From positions 1 through 43,399 of the forward strand of contig CANGGP010000024.1 of the NCBI GenBank assembly GCA_947453445.1: 43,399 nucleotides of DNA. The letters run 5' to 3'. A program made the position numbers and the translations under genes. Under the pieces are notes generated by a model. The model worked only from the letters and a program-made list of their open reading frames with translations. It searched no databases and was not told the origin of the DNA. Positions 1 to 9,070 of the stretch are shown piece by piece. How positions within the stretch are numbered: the first letter of the stretch is position 1; each line of letters starts with the position of its first letter. The stretch is from Sphingobacteriaceae bacterium. Lineage in GTDB: Bacteria; Bacteroidota; Bacteroidia; B-17B0; Aurantibacillaceae.

Positions 1-1722
1 ACCATTTCGTTCAATAATCAAAGTACCGGTTCATCAAATGCCTACCAGTGGAGTTTTCAAGGCGGCTCACCGGCCATTTCGAGTAGTTTAAACCCCGTTA
101 TCACGTATAGCACACCCGGCACTTATTCGGTAATATTAACCTTAAGTAATTCTATTGGTACAAGTACTTTCTCACAAGTTAACTATATAACAGTTACGCC
201 TACTGTTGCAACTTCTTTGTCAATTGGCATCAGCAATGGCAACAATACTATATGTGCAGGGGCCAATCTTTCTTTCACGGCCAGTTCAATCAATGGCGGT
301 AGTTCACCCACATACCAGTGGATGGTTAATGGTGTAAATTCCGGAACCAATGGTTCCGTTTTTTCAACCAATGCTTTGTCGAACAACGCCACTGTGAATT
401 GTGTTTTAACATCAAATGCCACATGTGCAAACCCGGCCACATTAAACAGTGCTTCACTCACAATTGTGGTTAACTCAACCGTTGCAGCGGCTCTAAACCT
501 TGCCATCACCGGCGGTAATAATCCAATGTGCAGCAACAGCTCCGCAACATTTGTTGCCAGCCCTTTTAATGGCGGTAATAGTCCATCCTATCAATGGAAA
601 AAAAACAACCTAAACGTAGGTACGAATAGTGCAACATACAGTGGCAGCAGTTTTGCAAACAATGATGTAATTACTTGCGATTTAAGCAGTAATGCAAGTT
701 GCGCAAGTTCTACTTTCGCCAGCAGTGCGCCAATTACCATTACGATTAGCACATTGTTAACGCCTTCTGTTAGTTTGGGCTTACAAAATGGTTCTAATCC
801 GGCTTGTGTGGGACAACAAATTACATATACTGCCTTTCCATTTAGTGGCGGTAATGCACCAACTTACTTATGGCTTGTAAATGGCAATACAGTGAATGTT
901 AACAGTAGCCTCTTTACAAGTACCGTCAGCAACGGCTCACAAATTCAATGCGTGTTGCTTAGCAACGCATCTTGCGCAAGTCCTAATACTGCCAGTAGTT
1001 CTGTTATTAATATGACCGTGAATCCCATCCCTCCTATTCCTTCTATTTCGCTAACAGGCAGTAATACAATATGCGCCGGTACAACTGCTACGCTTAGTTC
1101 TAATGCTACAGGTGCATCTAATTGGTCGAACGGCTCTATAAGTAATTCAATTGTAGTGGGTACAGCCGGAACTTATTCTTTAACACAAACCATTAATGGT
1201 TGTTCTTCACCTTTTTCGTCGGCAATTACCATATCTGTTTTGCCTGTAACGCAAGCAAGTTTAGACGTGGTGCCTGATTTATGTAAAGATGATGCAAGCA
1301 TTGTGCTGAATGGAAGTCCTGCAGGTGGTTTATTTTCAGGTAACGGCGTGAATGGAAACAATTTTAATCCAAATAGCATTACTACAGGTAGCGCACAAAT
1401 TATCTATCAATTCAACGACACTAACGGTTGTAATGATACAGCAGCAATAGCCATTCGTGTTTCGGCATGCACAAACATTTCCAAAAATATTTTTGAGAAA
1501 AGTAATTTTAGTATTTTCCCAAATCCAGCAAATAAAAAAATTAATATTGTTTGTGATGAGGCAGAAATAAATTTTCAATTGTTTGACATGCTTGGAAATC
1601 AATTGATGCAAGGGTCTCAAAAAGAAATTGACATTACCGGATTATCCTCAGGCTTGTATTTTATTAAAGTTGAAACACTAGAAACACGCGGACAACAACG
1701 TTTGATTATTATAAATGATTAG
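1..1722 (+). CDS. T9SS cargo protein with PKD and Ig-like modules, 5' end outside window
   Basis: The reading frame is open from base 1 to the stop at 1722, so the start codon lies upstream and 573 residues are visible. The first ~55 residues look like a PKD domain (YQWSF near the start, then GTYSVILTLSN). Three Ig-like modules of about 87 residues follow, each with a conserved pattern of C..., then YQW or YLW, then NG. A shorter module begins at SNTICAGTTATLSSNA. The last ~75 residues are a typical T9SS type A sorting domain: IFPNPANKK, then FDMLGNQL, then GLSSGLYFIKVE. Proteins of this type are carried across the outer membrane by the type IX system and attached to the surface or released. 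A role in adhesion is inferred from the modules. It overlaps the next gene by 8 bases. Confidence 0.9.
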   Translation, partial: TISFNNQSTGSSNAYQWSFQGGSPAISSSLNPVITYSTPGTYSVILTLSNSIGTSTFSQVNYITVTPTVATSLSIGISNGNNTICAGANLSFTASSINGGSSPTYQWMVNGVNSGTNGSVFSTNALSNNATVNCVLTSNATCANPATLNSASLTIVVNSTVAAALNLAITGGNNPMCSNSSATFVASPFNGGNSPSYQWKKNNLNVGTNSATYSGSSFANNDVITCDLSSNASCASSTFASSAPITITISTLLTPSVSLGLQNGSNPACVGQQITYTAFPFSGGNAPTYLWLVNGNTVNVNSSLFTSTVSNGSQIQCVLLSNASCASPNTASSSVINMTVNPIPPIPSISLTGSNTICAGTTATLSSNATGASNWSNGSISNSIVVGTAGTYSLTQTINGCSSPFSSAITISVLPVTQASLDVVPDLCKDDASIVLNGSPAGGLFSGNGVNGNNFNPNSITTGSAQIIYQFNDTNGCNDTAAIAIRVSACTNISKNIFEKSNFSIFPNPANKKINIVCDEAEINFQLFDMLGNQLMQGSQKEIDITGLSSGLYFIKVETLETRGQQRLIIIND

Positions 1723-2251
1723 AAGTACCAGGCTTAGCTTTCTGTTTATTATTATTTTACATTTTTTTGCCGGAAAATTTTTTTCTCAAAATGTATTTGA
1801 TGCAGCCAGAAAAGGCGATACCCTGGCGGTGTTGGCTTTAATGAAAATAAATCCCGATACCATTCAAAAAACCGATAAGAATGGTTTTTCGCCATTGATA
1901 TTGGCTTGTTACCATGGCCAAACATTAATGGCCGGATTTTTAATTAGACATCATTCAAAAATTGATTTTGTTTCACCCGAAGGAACAGCGCTCATGGCTG
2001 TTGTTTACAAAAACGAACTTGCACTTGCCGAAAAGTTACTGTTGCTTAAAGCCAATCCCGATTTAAGCAATGATTTAGGCACCACCGCATTAATGCTTGC
2101 TGTGAGTGGTAATCAAAAAAACATGGTGGAATTATTATTAAAATATCATTGCAATAAAAACATGAAAGACCATGAAGGTAGAACAGCTTTACAAATTTCG
2201 AGAGCTACCAAAAATCAAGAAATTATTGACTTATTAGAAAAAGCGCAATAA
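1715..2251 (+). CDS. Exported ankyrin-repeat protein
   Basis: This 178-residue protein starts with a signal peptide (MIRSTRLSFLFIIILHFFAG, cleavage probably after FFSQ). Four to five ankyrin repeats follow, filling the rest of the protein; recognisable pieces are DKNGFSPLILACYHGQ, EGTALMAVVYKNE, LGTTALMLAVSGNQ and EGRTALQISRATKNQ. Ankyrin repeats bind other proteins; the partner cannot be read from the sequence. The start codon lies inside the end of the preceding T9SS gene (ATGATTAG shared), so the two are probably translationally coupled. The small exported ankyrin protein may act on or with that surface protein, but this is inference from position only. No lipobox is seen, so a periplasmic location is likely. 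Confidence 0.85.
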   Translation: MIRSTRLSFLFIIILHFFAGKFFSQNVFDAARKGDTLAVLALMKINPDTIQKTDKNGFSPLILACYHGQTLMAGFLIRHHSKIDFVSPEGTALMAVVYKNELALAEKLLLLKANPDLSNDLGTTALMLAVSGNQKNMVELLLKYHCNKNMKDHEGRTALQISRATKNQEIIDLLEKAQ

Positions 2252-2380
2252 TTTATCATGTTCCTCAACACAAAGAATTTTATTTATTTACTTCAATTAA
2301 GTATTGCGGTTGAATAGGTAATATTCTTTTTTTACTTTCTACGCTGTATGTGAATGATAGACAAAAGTGATTCTTCCTAT

Positions 2381-3178
2381 TTATTTCGACAATGAAATTG
2401 CTTCCCTTACCACAAAAAGTTTATTCAACTTTAGCAGTACCAAATCATTGCAAACACCAATCACTTTAAATGTTTTTTTAACCGGAAAAGTATTGTATTC
2501 GTCAGGCACATCAATATTAAAAGTCATGCCAATTTTTACAATAGGCAAGTCGCTATGATTAAAAAAGAAAGAATTTGTTAATAGAGGCACCAAAATATTT
2601 TGGTAATCATTTCCTACAGCTTTTAACACAACCCATTCATTATCGCGTTGATCAACAACGTATGCGTTGTAATTCAGCGCATCTTTTGAGAAAAATATAG
2701 TATCGCCATTGACTAATTGATTGCCATTAAAATATTTACTTGTTGCTGCTTGTTTGATGCTCTCTGTGTTTTGTGTGGCATTTACGCTAATGTTCAATTT
2801 TCGCAGATAATCCATATGAATTACATTATTGCTGCTATCATTTGCCCTCATTACATCAGCACTCACGGTTGCCTTAATGATTTGTAAGAAAAACCCCAAT
2901 ACATACTTTTTGTTGATGTCGCATGTAAAATTTGCATAATACTCGTTTTTATGGAGTTGCAATTTTGAAAAAAGATTTTTTTTGGCCTCCAATACAAGTT
3001 GATCTTGGTCGAATTTCCCCAAACCAAACACCAAGGCAGTTTCTGCTTCACCTACCACCAAGTTCACATACTGGTCTTTGGCACTGAGCAAAGGGCCTGC
3101 ACTTACATTGCCATTGTGAATGACGATGCAAGAAGATAAAAAGAATATAAGGAGAAAACAACCGAGGATTTTTTTCAT
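2381..3178 (-). CDS. Lipoprotein of unknown function
   Basis: This 265-residue protein begins MKKILGCFLLIFFLSSC, a clear lipoprotein signal with a lipobox ending in Cys. It is probably anchored in the inner or outer membrane. The frame can be extended to 3193, but the methionine at 3178 fits the signal peptide, and a promoter box sits just upstream. I do not recognise the family. The body is mixed alpha/beta and includes a stretch like DTIFFSKDALNYNAYVVDQR and a C-terminal part with repeated KVIGVCNDLVLLKLNK. It stands alone, convergent with the ankyrin gene and separated from the next minus-strand gene by about 150 bases, with its own promoter. Confidence 0.75.
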   Translation of the reverse strand: MKKILGCFLLIFFLSSCIVIHNGNVSAGPLLSAKDQYVNLVVGEAETALVFGLGKFDQDQLVLEAKKNLFSKLQLHKNEYYANFTCDINKKYVLGFFLQIIKATVSADVMRANDSSNNVIHMDYLRKLNISVNATQNTESIKQAATSKYFNGNQLVNGDTIFFSKDALNYNAYVVDQRDNEWVVLKAVGNDYQNILVPLLTNSFFFNHSDLPIVKIGMTFNIDVPDEYNTFPVKKTFKVIGVCNDLVLLKLNKLFVVREAISLSK

Positions 3179-3190
3179 GGGCATTTTTAT

Positions 3191-3223
3191 CAAATTTATT
3201 AAATAATTTGAACCCTTAACAAA
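3191..3223 (-). promoter_or_regulatory. Bacteroidota-type promoter for the lipoprotein gene
   Basis: On the minus strand, TTTG (3223-3220) is followed after 21 bases by TAAATTTG (3198-3191), matching the TTTG ... TAnnTTTG promoter pattern of Bacteroidota. The box ends only 12 bases before the chosen ATG at 3178, which implies a very short leader. Confidence 0.55.
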
Positions 3224-3324
3224 TGCTAAATAAAATTAATCTCCTTTAAATAACAAGCCAAGCAACACAATGGCATTACGAATGAAACAAGGGTTTGATA
3301 TTCTTAAAACTTCAATTTCTATTT

Positions 3325-5553
3325 TTATTCAACGATTAGTTTCCCGCTTAGTTTTGAATTCCCATTTTCAATTCTATAGATATAAATACCTTTTACAAGT
3401 GAATCCATTTTGATTGTATTTAATCCCCCTTCAATTTTAGATTTAAAAACAAGCAGTCCTGAGAGATCATAAACATATATTTCTCCGGTGCAATTGTCCT
3501 TTGTATTCATATTTAAATAAAAGAGGCCTTTACCCGGATTTGGGTAAATAAATGGAGCCGCTGATATGGATTGGTTTTCCGGAAGTCCAATGGTATTTTG
3601 ATTATACACGATAATTTTTTTGAAAACTGAATCCTTACAGGTATTGGCACCGGCAACTAACCTTAGCAAATAAACACCATTCAAGGCATAAACGTGCGGT
3701 TGAGGCTGTTGGCTAATTTCATTTGCACTGCCATCACCAAAACGCCAAATATAATTTTGAGCATTCTGCGAAAGGTTAGTCATCACCAAGGCTTCTCCAA
3801 TTCCGGCATTCAAACTATCCTTGTTTGTAATGAATGCTGCAAGTACAGGCGGTGGTTCAATTACAGCGATTGTTGAAGTAAATAAAGCGCAATAACCATT
3901 TTGATCATTGATTGCAACTTTATAAATACCTGCCGCAAGTTGTGATAAGGTATCAGCATAAAATTGAAATGCAGTTTGTTTGATTAACACATTGTTATTG
4001 GTGTACCAATTGTATGACCAAGGCCCGGCTCCTTCACCCTTTGCAATAACTTTACCATTTTGCAAATGTGCACACGATACTTGCATTGACTGTGTTTGTC
4101 CACGTCCGCTCACATGTAACAAAAATCTTGGGGCTTGTGTAGTGTCGGCTATAAAAAAAGTATAGGAATCATTTGTGGCAAAATTAGTTCTGATGCCTGT
4201 AAGCAAATCTTCAAGTACCACACAACTATTTGGATCAAGGTTGTAAATTGAATCACGTTGAATTTTATAAATACCGCTCAAGCCTACCTTTACTTTCACA
4301 GGAATGTGCAAGCTTGCACCAATGTTTGGCAAATTATTAATTGACAGGTCGTTTAAACTTGAATCTTGTGTTGCAATAGCCGGTACTGAAGGATTTGAGC
4401 TATACATTTTACGTGCATCTAAATCAGCATCAAAGGATTTGTGTGCGTTTGCATTAAACAACAAAATTGTTTCATCGCTATAATTGTTGCCGGTAATTTT
4501 CAAATTAAGTGCTTGAATATTTTGGCTTGATGCCGCTTTTAAAAATGTGGCGTTTGTTGCCACTTTAACACTTTCATTACAAGTTAAAACGGGAGAGCCT
4601 GCGTTGGCTTGCACCCAAAAGGCTTGAGATGAAGCAATTAAATTTGAACCGCCATTCACGGCAGTTCCTGCAACCCAACTGGCGTATTGTTGTAATACAG
4701 GATTCCAAATGTAAACAGCGTTATTCACATTGTTGCGTGTCCATCCGGTCGCACTCCAATCAATGGTTGAGGCATATGGATTACCAAGCAACACAAAACC
4801 ATCATTGGCCGCACCACCACTTGAAGTATATGAAAGCGAAAATGTTTGAGCAAACTTAGCAGGCGGCCCGCTAACATCAATTGTAACCGGCAAAGGACCG
4901 ATATATGCCATAAACCCTTTACCGGGAGTTAATGCATCATTTGCACTTGCGGGCGCAACAAAACCATTACCACTACTACCACTTACACTTTCGCTGTATG
5001 AATAAACCGAAACAAATGGAAATGTAGGATAATTGGAGCCGGGAAAACCCGAAGTAATAAAATTATCTTGCCAATCATTGATTGTTACTCCCGAAACCGG
5101 TGAGGCAATAAAGCGCCAACCGTTAGCGCCGGGTCCCAAATACCGCTGCATGGTAATGTTTCCGCTAATATCACCTTGTATGGGTGCAATTCGTGCAGTG
5201 CCATTCGCATCAGAAATGAATGTAAATGTGTATCCGTTTGTGCTAAAAGTACCCGCATTAATACTAAGTGTTCCTTTAATTTTTTCGTTGGCACTTAATG
5301 AAACCCCTGCACTATTGTTGATGGTTATATTATTGAAAATTGTTAATGAACTGCCGCTAATTTGTTGGGCACTGCTGCCGGAGAAGTAGGTAACATCACC
5401 CAAATCGGTGATGCTGCCATTGTTCATGAAGTTTCCAAACAAAGCAACACTGGCAGTGGGGAATATTTTTAAATTTCCGAAATTGCTCAACTGCTTCTGT
5501 GCCAAAGAGAAAAAGTAGCAGAAGAAAAACAAATATGTGAATGATTTTTTCAT
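3325..5553 (-). CDS. T9SS cargo protein with PKD domain
   Basis: This 742-residue protein opens with the signal peptide MKKSFTYLFFFCYFFSLAQ. The N-terminal part (about 25-130) has the repetitive Asn/Gly/Ser beta pattern common in T9SS proteins. It is followed by a region (about 130-320) with GNITMQRYLGPGANGWRFI and GFVLLGNPYASTIDWSA, frequently seen in large Bacteroidota surface proteins. A PKD domain lies near 570-650 (NYIWRFGDGSANE, HVYALNGVYLLRL). The C-terminus is a type A sorting domain: PFIYPNPGKGLFYLN, IYVYDLSGLLV, LVKGIYIYRIENG. It lies 35 bases downstream of the C1q-like gene on the same strand, so the two are probably co-transcribed. The role is unknown, probably surface attachment or glycan contact. 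Confidence 0.9.
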   Translation of the reverse strand: MKKSFTYLFFFCYFFSLAQKQLSNFGNLKIFPTASVALFGNFMNNGSITDLGDVTYFSGSSAQQISGSSLTIFNNITINNSAGVSLSANEKIKGTLSINAGTFSTNGYTFTFISDANGTARIAPIQGDISGNITMQRYLGPGANGWRFIASPVSGVTINDWQDNFITSGFPGSNYPTFPFVSVYSYSESVSGSSGNGFVAPASANDALTPGKGFMAYIGPLPVTIDVSGPPAKFAQTFSLSYTSSGGAANDGFVLLGNPYASTIDWSATGWTRNNVNNAVYIWNPVLQQYASWVAGTAVNGGSNLIASSQAFWVQANAGSPVLTCNESVKVATNATFLKAASSQNIQALNLKITGNNYSDETILLFNANAHKSFDADLDARKMYSSNPSVPAIATQDSSLNDLSINNLPNIGASLHIPVKVKVGLSGIYKIQRDSIYNLDPNSCVVLEDLLTGIRTNFATNDSYTFFIADTTQAPRFLLHVSGRGQTQSMQVSCAHLQNGKVIAKGEGAGPWSYNWYTNNNVLIKQTAFQFYADTLSQLAAGIYKVAINDQNGYCALFTSTIAVIEPPPVLAAFITNKDSLNAGIGEALVMTNLSQNAQNYIWRFGDGSANEISQQPQPHVYALNGVYLLRLVAGANTCKDSVFKKIIVYNQNTIGLPENQSISAAPFIYPNPGKGLFYLNMNTKDNCTGEIYVYDLSGLLVFKSKIEGGLNTIKMDSLVKGIYIYRIENGNSKLSGKLIVE

Positions 5554-5588
5554 ATAATTCTTTTGAGCTCAATCAATTCTAAGCGAGA

Positions 5589-6398
5589 CTAATCCATGCC
5601 CATGCTCACGCCCATGGCAAACAAATTCATTTCAGTAATGGTGAAATCAGCGCCGCTCACTGTATTGGTAATCCATAATTCGAGATAATCGTTCTGATTC
5701 ATGTCTGTCATTACGTGTATGGCTGTTGAAACAATATCAGTTGATGTACCCATTTTTGTTTGTACTACACCGGTGCTTAATTGAACGCCGTTTTTATAAA
5801 TGGCAGCTTTAAGATTACTACCGCTTTGTGTTGATTTAACTGAAATGGTACAGGCAATGTGAAACATTTTCATTTTTGTTCCGGTATAAACCAATTTGTT
5901 GGATGTACCTCCATTTGAAAACATATAGGAACCGGAACTAAATAAAGTTGTACCTGCCACCCTAGTCCAGGTATTTGCGCTTGGCACATTGGTTAATAAA
6001 GTGTTGCTGTTCATTGATAGTTCTCCCATCGGAAATCTACTTAAAGAAATAACTTGACCCGATGGAGGTGTAGATTTAACAATTGAATCATTTTGTGTTA
6101 CAAATTTAACCCAGTGTGCAGCCGAAGGTGTACCAGCATTAAAATAATAACCTGCTCCCGGCGACAAGCTTGTGTTGGTATTGTATATTAATAGGTAAGA
6201 AGCCGGTGATGGTATTGTACTAATATCGGTTAAAGAGGCGAGATTGATTCTTGGTGGTAATATCCCCTTGTTTGTACTTTCTAATTCTAAAATTGAACTT
6301 GCATTAATGGTATTTGGATTGTCTCCAATTTTAACCTGCGATTGAATATTCGACAAAGTACTTGCGAATATTCCTAAAATGAGCATTGTCCTTTTCAT
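5589..6398 (-). CDS. Exported protein with tail-fibre/C1q-like C-terminal domain
   Basis: This 269-residue protein has a signal peptide (MKRTMLILGIFASTLSNIQSQ). Next comes the segment ASSILELESTNKGILPPR (residues ~33-50), a hallmark of a large group of Bacteroidota exported proteins that also resemble phage tail-fibre bases. The part from about 110 on (GELSMNSNTLLTNVP, TLFSSGSYMFSNGG, LKAAIYKNGVQLSTG, DYLELWITNTVSG) looks like a TNF/C1q-type jelly-roll domain. There is no T9SS sorting domain. The last residues, MGVSMGMD, are unusually methionine-rich. It is first in a likely two-gene operon with the T9SS protein downstream. A filamentous or trimeric surface structure is plausible by family resemblance but not shown. 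Confidence 0.75.
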   Translation of the reverse strand: MKRTMLILGIFASTLSNIQSQVKIGDNPNTINASSILELESTNKGILPPRINLASLTDISTIPSPASYLLIYNTNTSLSPGAGYYFNAGTPSAAHWVKFVTQNDSIVKSTPPSGQVISLSRFPMGELSMNSNTLLTNVPSANTWTRVAGTTLFSSGSYMFSNGGTSNKLVYTGTKMKMFHIACTISVKSTQSGSNLKAAIYKNGVQLSTGVVQTKMGTSTDIVSTAIHVMTDMNQNDYLELWITNTVSGADFTITEMNLFAMGVSMGMD

Positions 6399-6800
6399 AA
6401 TCGAGTATTAACTTGTTGTTAATTATCAATATCAGAAGGGAATGAATCTTAGCTTAAGCTGTAATGTTTACAAAACCATGTGTAATATCTTGTTTTTTGA
6501 TTTAAGACTTCCGCTCATTTCCTTTGATTTTTTGACTTTAAATTTAATTTCTATTTCCGACCATAAAGGTACAATAGGCAGTATGAGGTAATTCAACATA
6601 TATAGTCTAAATCTTACATGTGTAATGTTTTATGGAATAAACCAATTACCATTCATTGCCCACAAATTCAAAAACAAGATTAAGTTCAAATTTTATGTAG
6701 TTACCATTATCTGGCGCGCTTTAAATCATTGCTCATTTGCAATTGGTATTGGCTTTTTTGTCTAAATTCGACAAGTACATTATGTAAGATTTTTCATTTT
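6399..6800. other. Intergenic region between divergent genes
   Basis: These 402 AT-rich bases separate the minus-strand C1q-like gene from the plus-strand glycosyltransferase gene and should hold both promoters, but no clean TTG ... TAnnTTTG pair was found. The sequence ATGTGTAAT occurs twice (around 6479 and 6619), the second inside CTTACATGTGTAATG, which resembles the palindrome at 16090. No convincing ORF or RNA gene was seen. Confidence 0.5.
6407..6423. promoter_or_regulatory. Inverted repeat upstream of the C1q-like gene
   Basis: ATTAAC-TTGTT-GTTAAT is a perfect 6-base inverted repeat with a 5-base centre, lying 9-25 bases before the start codon at 6398. It could be an operator or a small hairpin in the leader. 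Short AT-rich inverted repeats also arise by chance. Confidence 0.3.
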
Positions 6801-8261
6801 ATGCTCCACACACGAATTCATAAGGTTTTTTTTGTTTTCACGGCCGCTGTATTTATCGCTTTGATGCTGCCCGAAATGTGTCAGGAAGGGATGTTTATGG
6901 ATGGTACCATTTATGCGGCTATCGCCAGAAACTTATCAATACACATTGGAGATTTTTGGCACTTAAAATTTTCAGACACCACTTTTCCTGTTTTTAATGA
7001 TCATCCACCTTTGGCATTTGGATTAGAATCTCTTTTTTTCAAAGCGTTTGGTGAAGCCTTTTATGCAGAAAAATTATATGGCTTTTGCTGCGCCATCATC
7101 ACTGCCTTTTTAATTATTCGTGTTTGGAAGCACTTGTTTAAAAACCATCATTATGAAAACATGTATTGGCTACCCTTATTGCTATGGATGATCACACCAA
7201 AAGTGTTTTGGTCACTTAATAACAACATGTTAGAAAATACCCTTACGGTATTTAGCACTGCAGCCATTTTACTTTTGCTAAAATCTATTCAACAGCCATT
7301 ATTCAAACAGATACTTTATCTTTTTTTTGCCGGCATAATGCTCATTGCAGCTTTTTTATCGAAAGGTTTTCCCGGACTTTTCCCTTTGGCTTTCTTTTTC
7401 TTTTTTTATGTATCTGCCCCGCGTGAATTTCACATTAAACGAATGCTTGCATTAACGGGCATCTTTGTGTGTATGTGTGTTTTGAGTTCGGCACTTTTTC
7501 TTTTGTGGCAAGGTCAAGCCATTGAAAGCTTAGGTGCTTATTTAAATATTCAAGTGTTTAATAGCATCAAAGGTGGTGATAGGGTTGGTTCGAGATGGAA
7601 TTGGCTAAATGATTATTTTCAGCAAATCATTCCAATGTTGGGGATTTTACTACTGGTTGTTTTTAGTAATCGTAAATTTTTCATCGCGCAATGGCGCAAT
7701 CAAACTGCTATGCGCCAATCAACTTTGTTAATGCTATTAATTGCTCTTTCGGCCTCCTTGCCCTTAATGGTGAGTCCTAAACTTTCGGCCTATTATTTGG
7801 TGCCTTGTTTTCCTTTTATGGCCATGGCCTTTGCTATTATCATGGCACCAAACACCGAGGCTTTGATTCAAAAAATTGATGTCGATTCAAAATTTCCGAA
7901 ACGATTTTTCTATTTTAATGTTTGCCTAATTGCCGCCATTGGTATTTTTTCAATACTACAATTTGGAAATAAGTTTCGCGATGAAGCCTTGTTGCGCGAC
8001 ATTGAAAAGATTCAGGTGTATTTGCCAAATGAAAAAACCATTTCCATTGCTGAGCCCATGTATCAGGATTGGCGTTTGATTGCCTATTTTCAGCGAAAAG
8101 CAAAAATAAACATCAACCGCGAACCTCAGCGTAGTAAATATTTACTGATTGAAAAAAATCAAAGTGCAAACGATACCAATTATAAAGCCAGTGCTTTAAT
8201 CTTAGAAAAATTTACCCTTTTCGAAAGGAACGCAGAAAATAATATTAGAAAAGATGATTAG
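6801..8261 (+). CDS. ArnT/PMT-type membrane glycosyltransferase (GT39/GT83-like)
   Basis: This 486-residue polytopic membrane protein carries the marks of the PMT_2/ArnT family: an acidic residue in the first outside loop (FMDGTIYAAIARNL, residues ~32-46) and, after it, FNDHPPLAFGLESLFFK. About ten to twelve hydrophobic helices follow. Family members move a sugar from a polyprenyl-phosphate carrier to lipid A, lipid or protein on the outer face of the inner membrane; donor and acceptor cannot be read here. The frame extends up to 6729, but the ATG at 6801 begins a sensible first helix (MLHTRIHKVFFVFTAAVF). The C-terminal ~100 residues form a soluble tail (ISIAEPMYQDWRLIAYFQRK). It appears monocistronic. 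Confidence 0.85.
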   Translation: MLHTRIHKVFFVFTAAVFIALMLPEMCQEGMFMDGTIYAAIARNLSIHIGDFWHLKFSDTTFPVFNDHPPLAFGLESLFFKAFGEAFYAEKLYGFCCAIITAFLIIRVWKHLFKNHHYENMYWLPLLLWMITPKVFWSLNNNMLENTLTVFSTAAILLLLKSIQQPLFKQILYLFFAGIMLIAAFLSKGFPGLFPLAFFFFFYVSAPREFHIKRMLALTGIFVCMCVLSSALFLLWQGQAIESLGAYLNIQVFNSIKGGDRVGSRWNWLNDYFQQIIPMLGILLLVVFSNRKFFIAQWRNQTAMRQSTLLMLLIALSASLPLMVSPKLSAYYLVPCFPFMAMAFAIIMAPNTEALIQKIDVDSKFPKRFFYFNVCLIAAIGIFSILQFGNKFRDEALLRDIEKIQVYLPNEKTISIAEPMYQDWRLIAYFQRKAKININREPQRSKYLLIEKNQSANDTNYKASALILEKFTLFERNAENNIRKDD

Positions 8262-8565
8262 TCGAATCTAAAATATTCGGCAAGACAGATAAATAAAGAG
8301 ACACGGAAATTATGCTTGTTTTAATTTGCTAAAAATAGACGAAATAAACGCTTGTTTAAAATTTTACGAGCGCCAAGGACTGAACGAAAGCCCGCAAGCA
8401 GCAAAACGCCAAAATTTGTTGACTGAAGCGGCGACCAAAGGAAGCCACTGCAAGTTTACAAATTTGGCGGGTTGCAATTGAGGCTGAAGAGAAGGCCTGT
8501 TAAGGCGCCCAAAAACTTGTACAAAGTTTATCGAAGTAAACAAAGAATTACTTTTTAAGCGTCGA
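8262..8565. other. Gene-free region with a GC-richer structured element
   Basis: This 304-base gap between convergent genes is AT-rich at both ends, but from about 8366 to 8515 it is clearly richer in G and C than the surrounding spacers. Inside are the near-perfect inverted arms CGCCAAAATTTGT (8407-8419) and ACAAATTTGGCG (8458-8469), with shorter outer GCGCC (8370-8374) and GGCGC (8504-8508). An 85-codon open frame on the minus strand (8621-8364) has no family likeness and is probably fortuitous. It may be an interspersed repeat, a structured RNA or a decayed gene. Confidence 0.45.
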
Positions 8566-9048
8566 CTAAATAAACAACAAGTGTGTGCCCAAACCTTTGG
8601 CGCGATCGTAAAAACCACCAACAGTCAACACATCATCCATGCCTTCATACAAATCTTCTTTTTTGTAATGAAACATGTCCATTGCCAATTTACAAGCCCA
8701 TAATTTAACACCCGATGCCGATAATATATCTAAAAATTCATGTACCGGCGGGATGTCGATTTTCTCCATTTCTTTTTTCATCATGCTTGTTGCTAATGAT
8801 TCCATGCCCGGAATGCCGCCTAATAATGTAGGAATGTGCATGGCAGGATTACCAACAGTAGCCACATGCAGGTGCTCTAATTTTTTGTTGTGCACGGCTT
8901 CCAATCCGAAAAATGTAAAAAACATTTCAGCTTCAATACCTTCTGCTCTTGCACCATTGGCCAAAATAAACGCGGCGTATACGTTTTCTAAAGTGGCCTT
9001 CGATAAGATGATCATCATCTTTTTAACTTCGCCATTGTACTCGTTCAT
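8566..9048 (-). CDS. DsrE/DsrF/DrsH-like (DsrE2) sulfur-carrier protein
   Basis: This 160-residue protein matches the DsrE2 pattern: an early strand MMIILSKATLENVYAAFILA, then EAEMFFTFFGLEAV, and the conserved single cysteine in KLWACKLAMDMF (Cys119), followed by VLTVGGFYDRAK. DsrE-type proteins carry sulfur as a persulfide on this cysteine and exchange it with TusA- and DsrC-like partners. It is the last gene of a three-gene unit: 22 bases separate it from the TusE/DsrC-like gene upstream. A cytoplasmic or membrane-associated role receiving sulfur from the neighbouring flavoprotein is inferred from context. No TusA or rhodanese is visible in the window. Confidence 0.85.
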   Translation of the reverse strand: MNEYNGEVKKMMIILSKATLENVYAAFILANGARAEGIEAEMFFTFFGLEAVHNKKLEHLHVATVGNPAMHIPTLLGGIPGMESLATSMMKKEMEKIDIPPVHEFLDILSASGVKLWACKLAMDMFHYKKEDLYEGMDDVLTVGGFYDRAKGLGTHLLFI

Positions 9049-9070
9049 AACTTAAATTTTAAAATAATTA

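Noticed and set aside
8364-8621. 85-codon minus-strand frame in the 8262-8565 gap
   Set aside because: It runs into the dsrE2-like gene in another frame, has no recognised family and lies in the structured element; better explained as chance in a GC-richer stretch.
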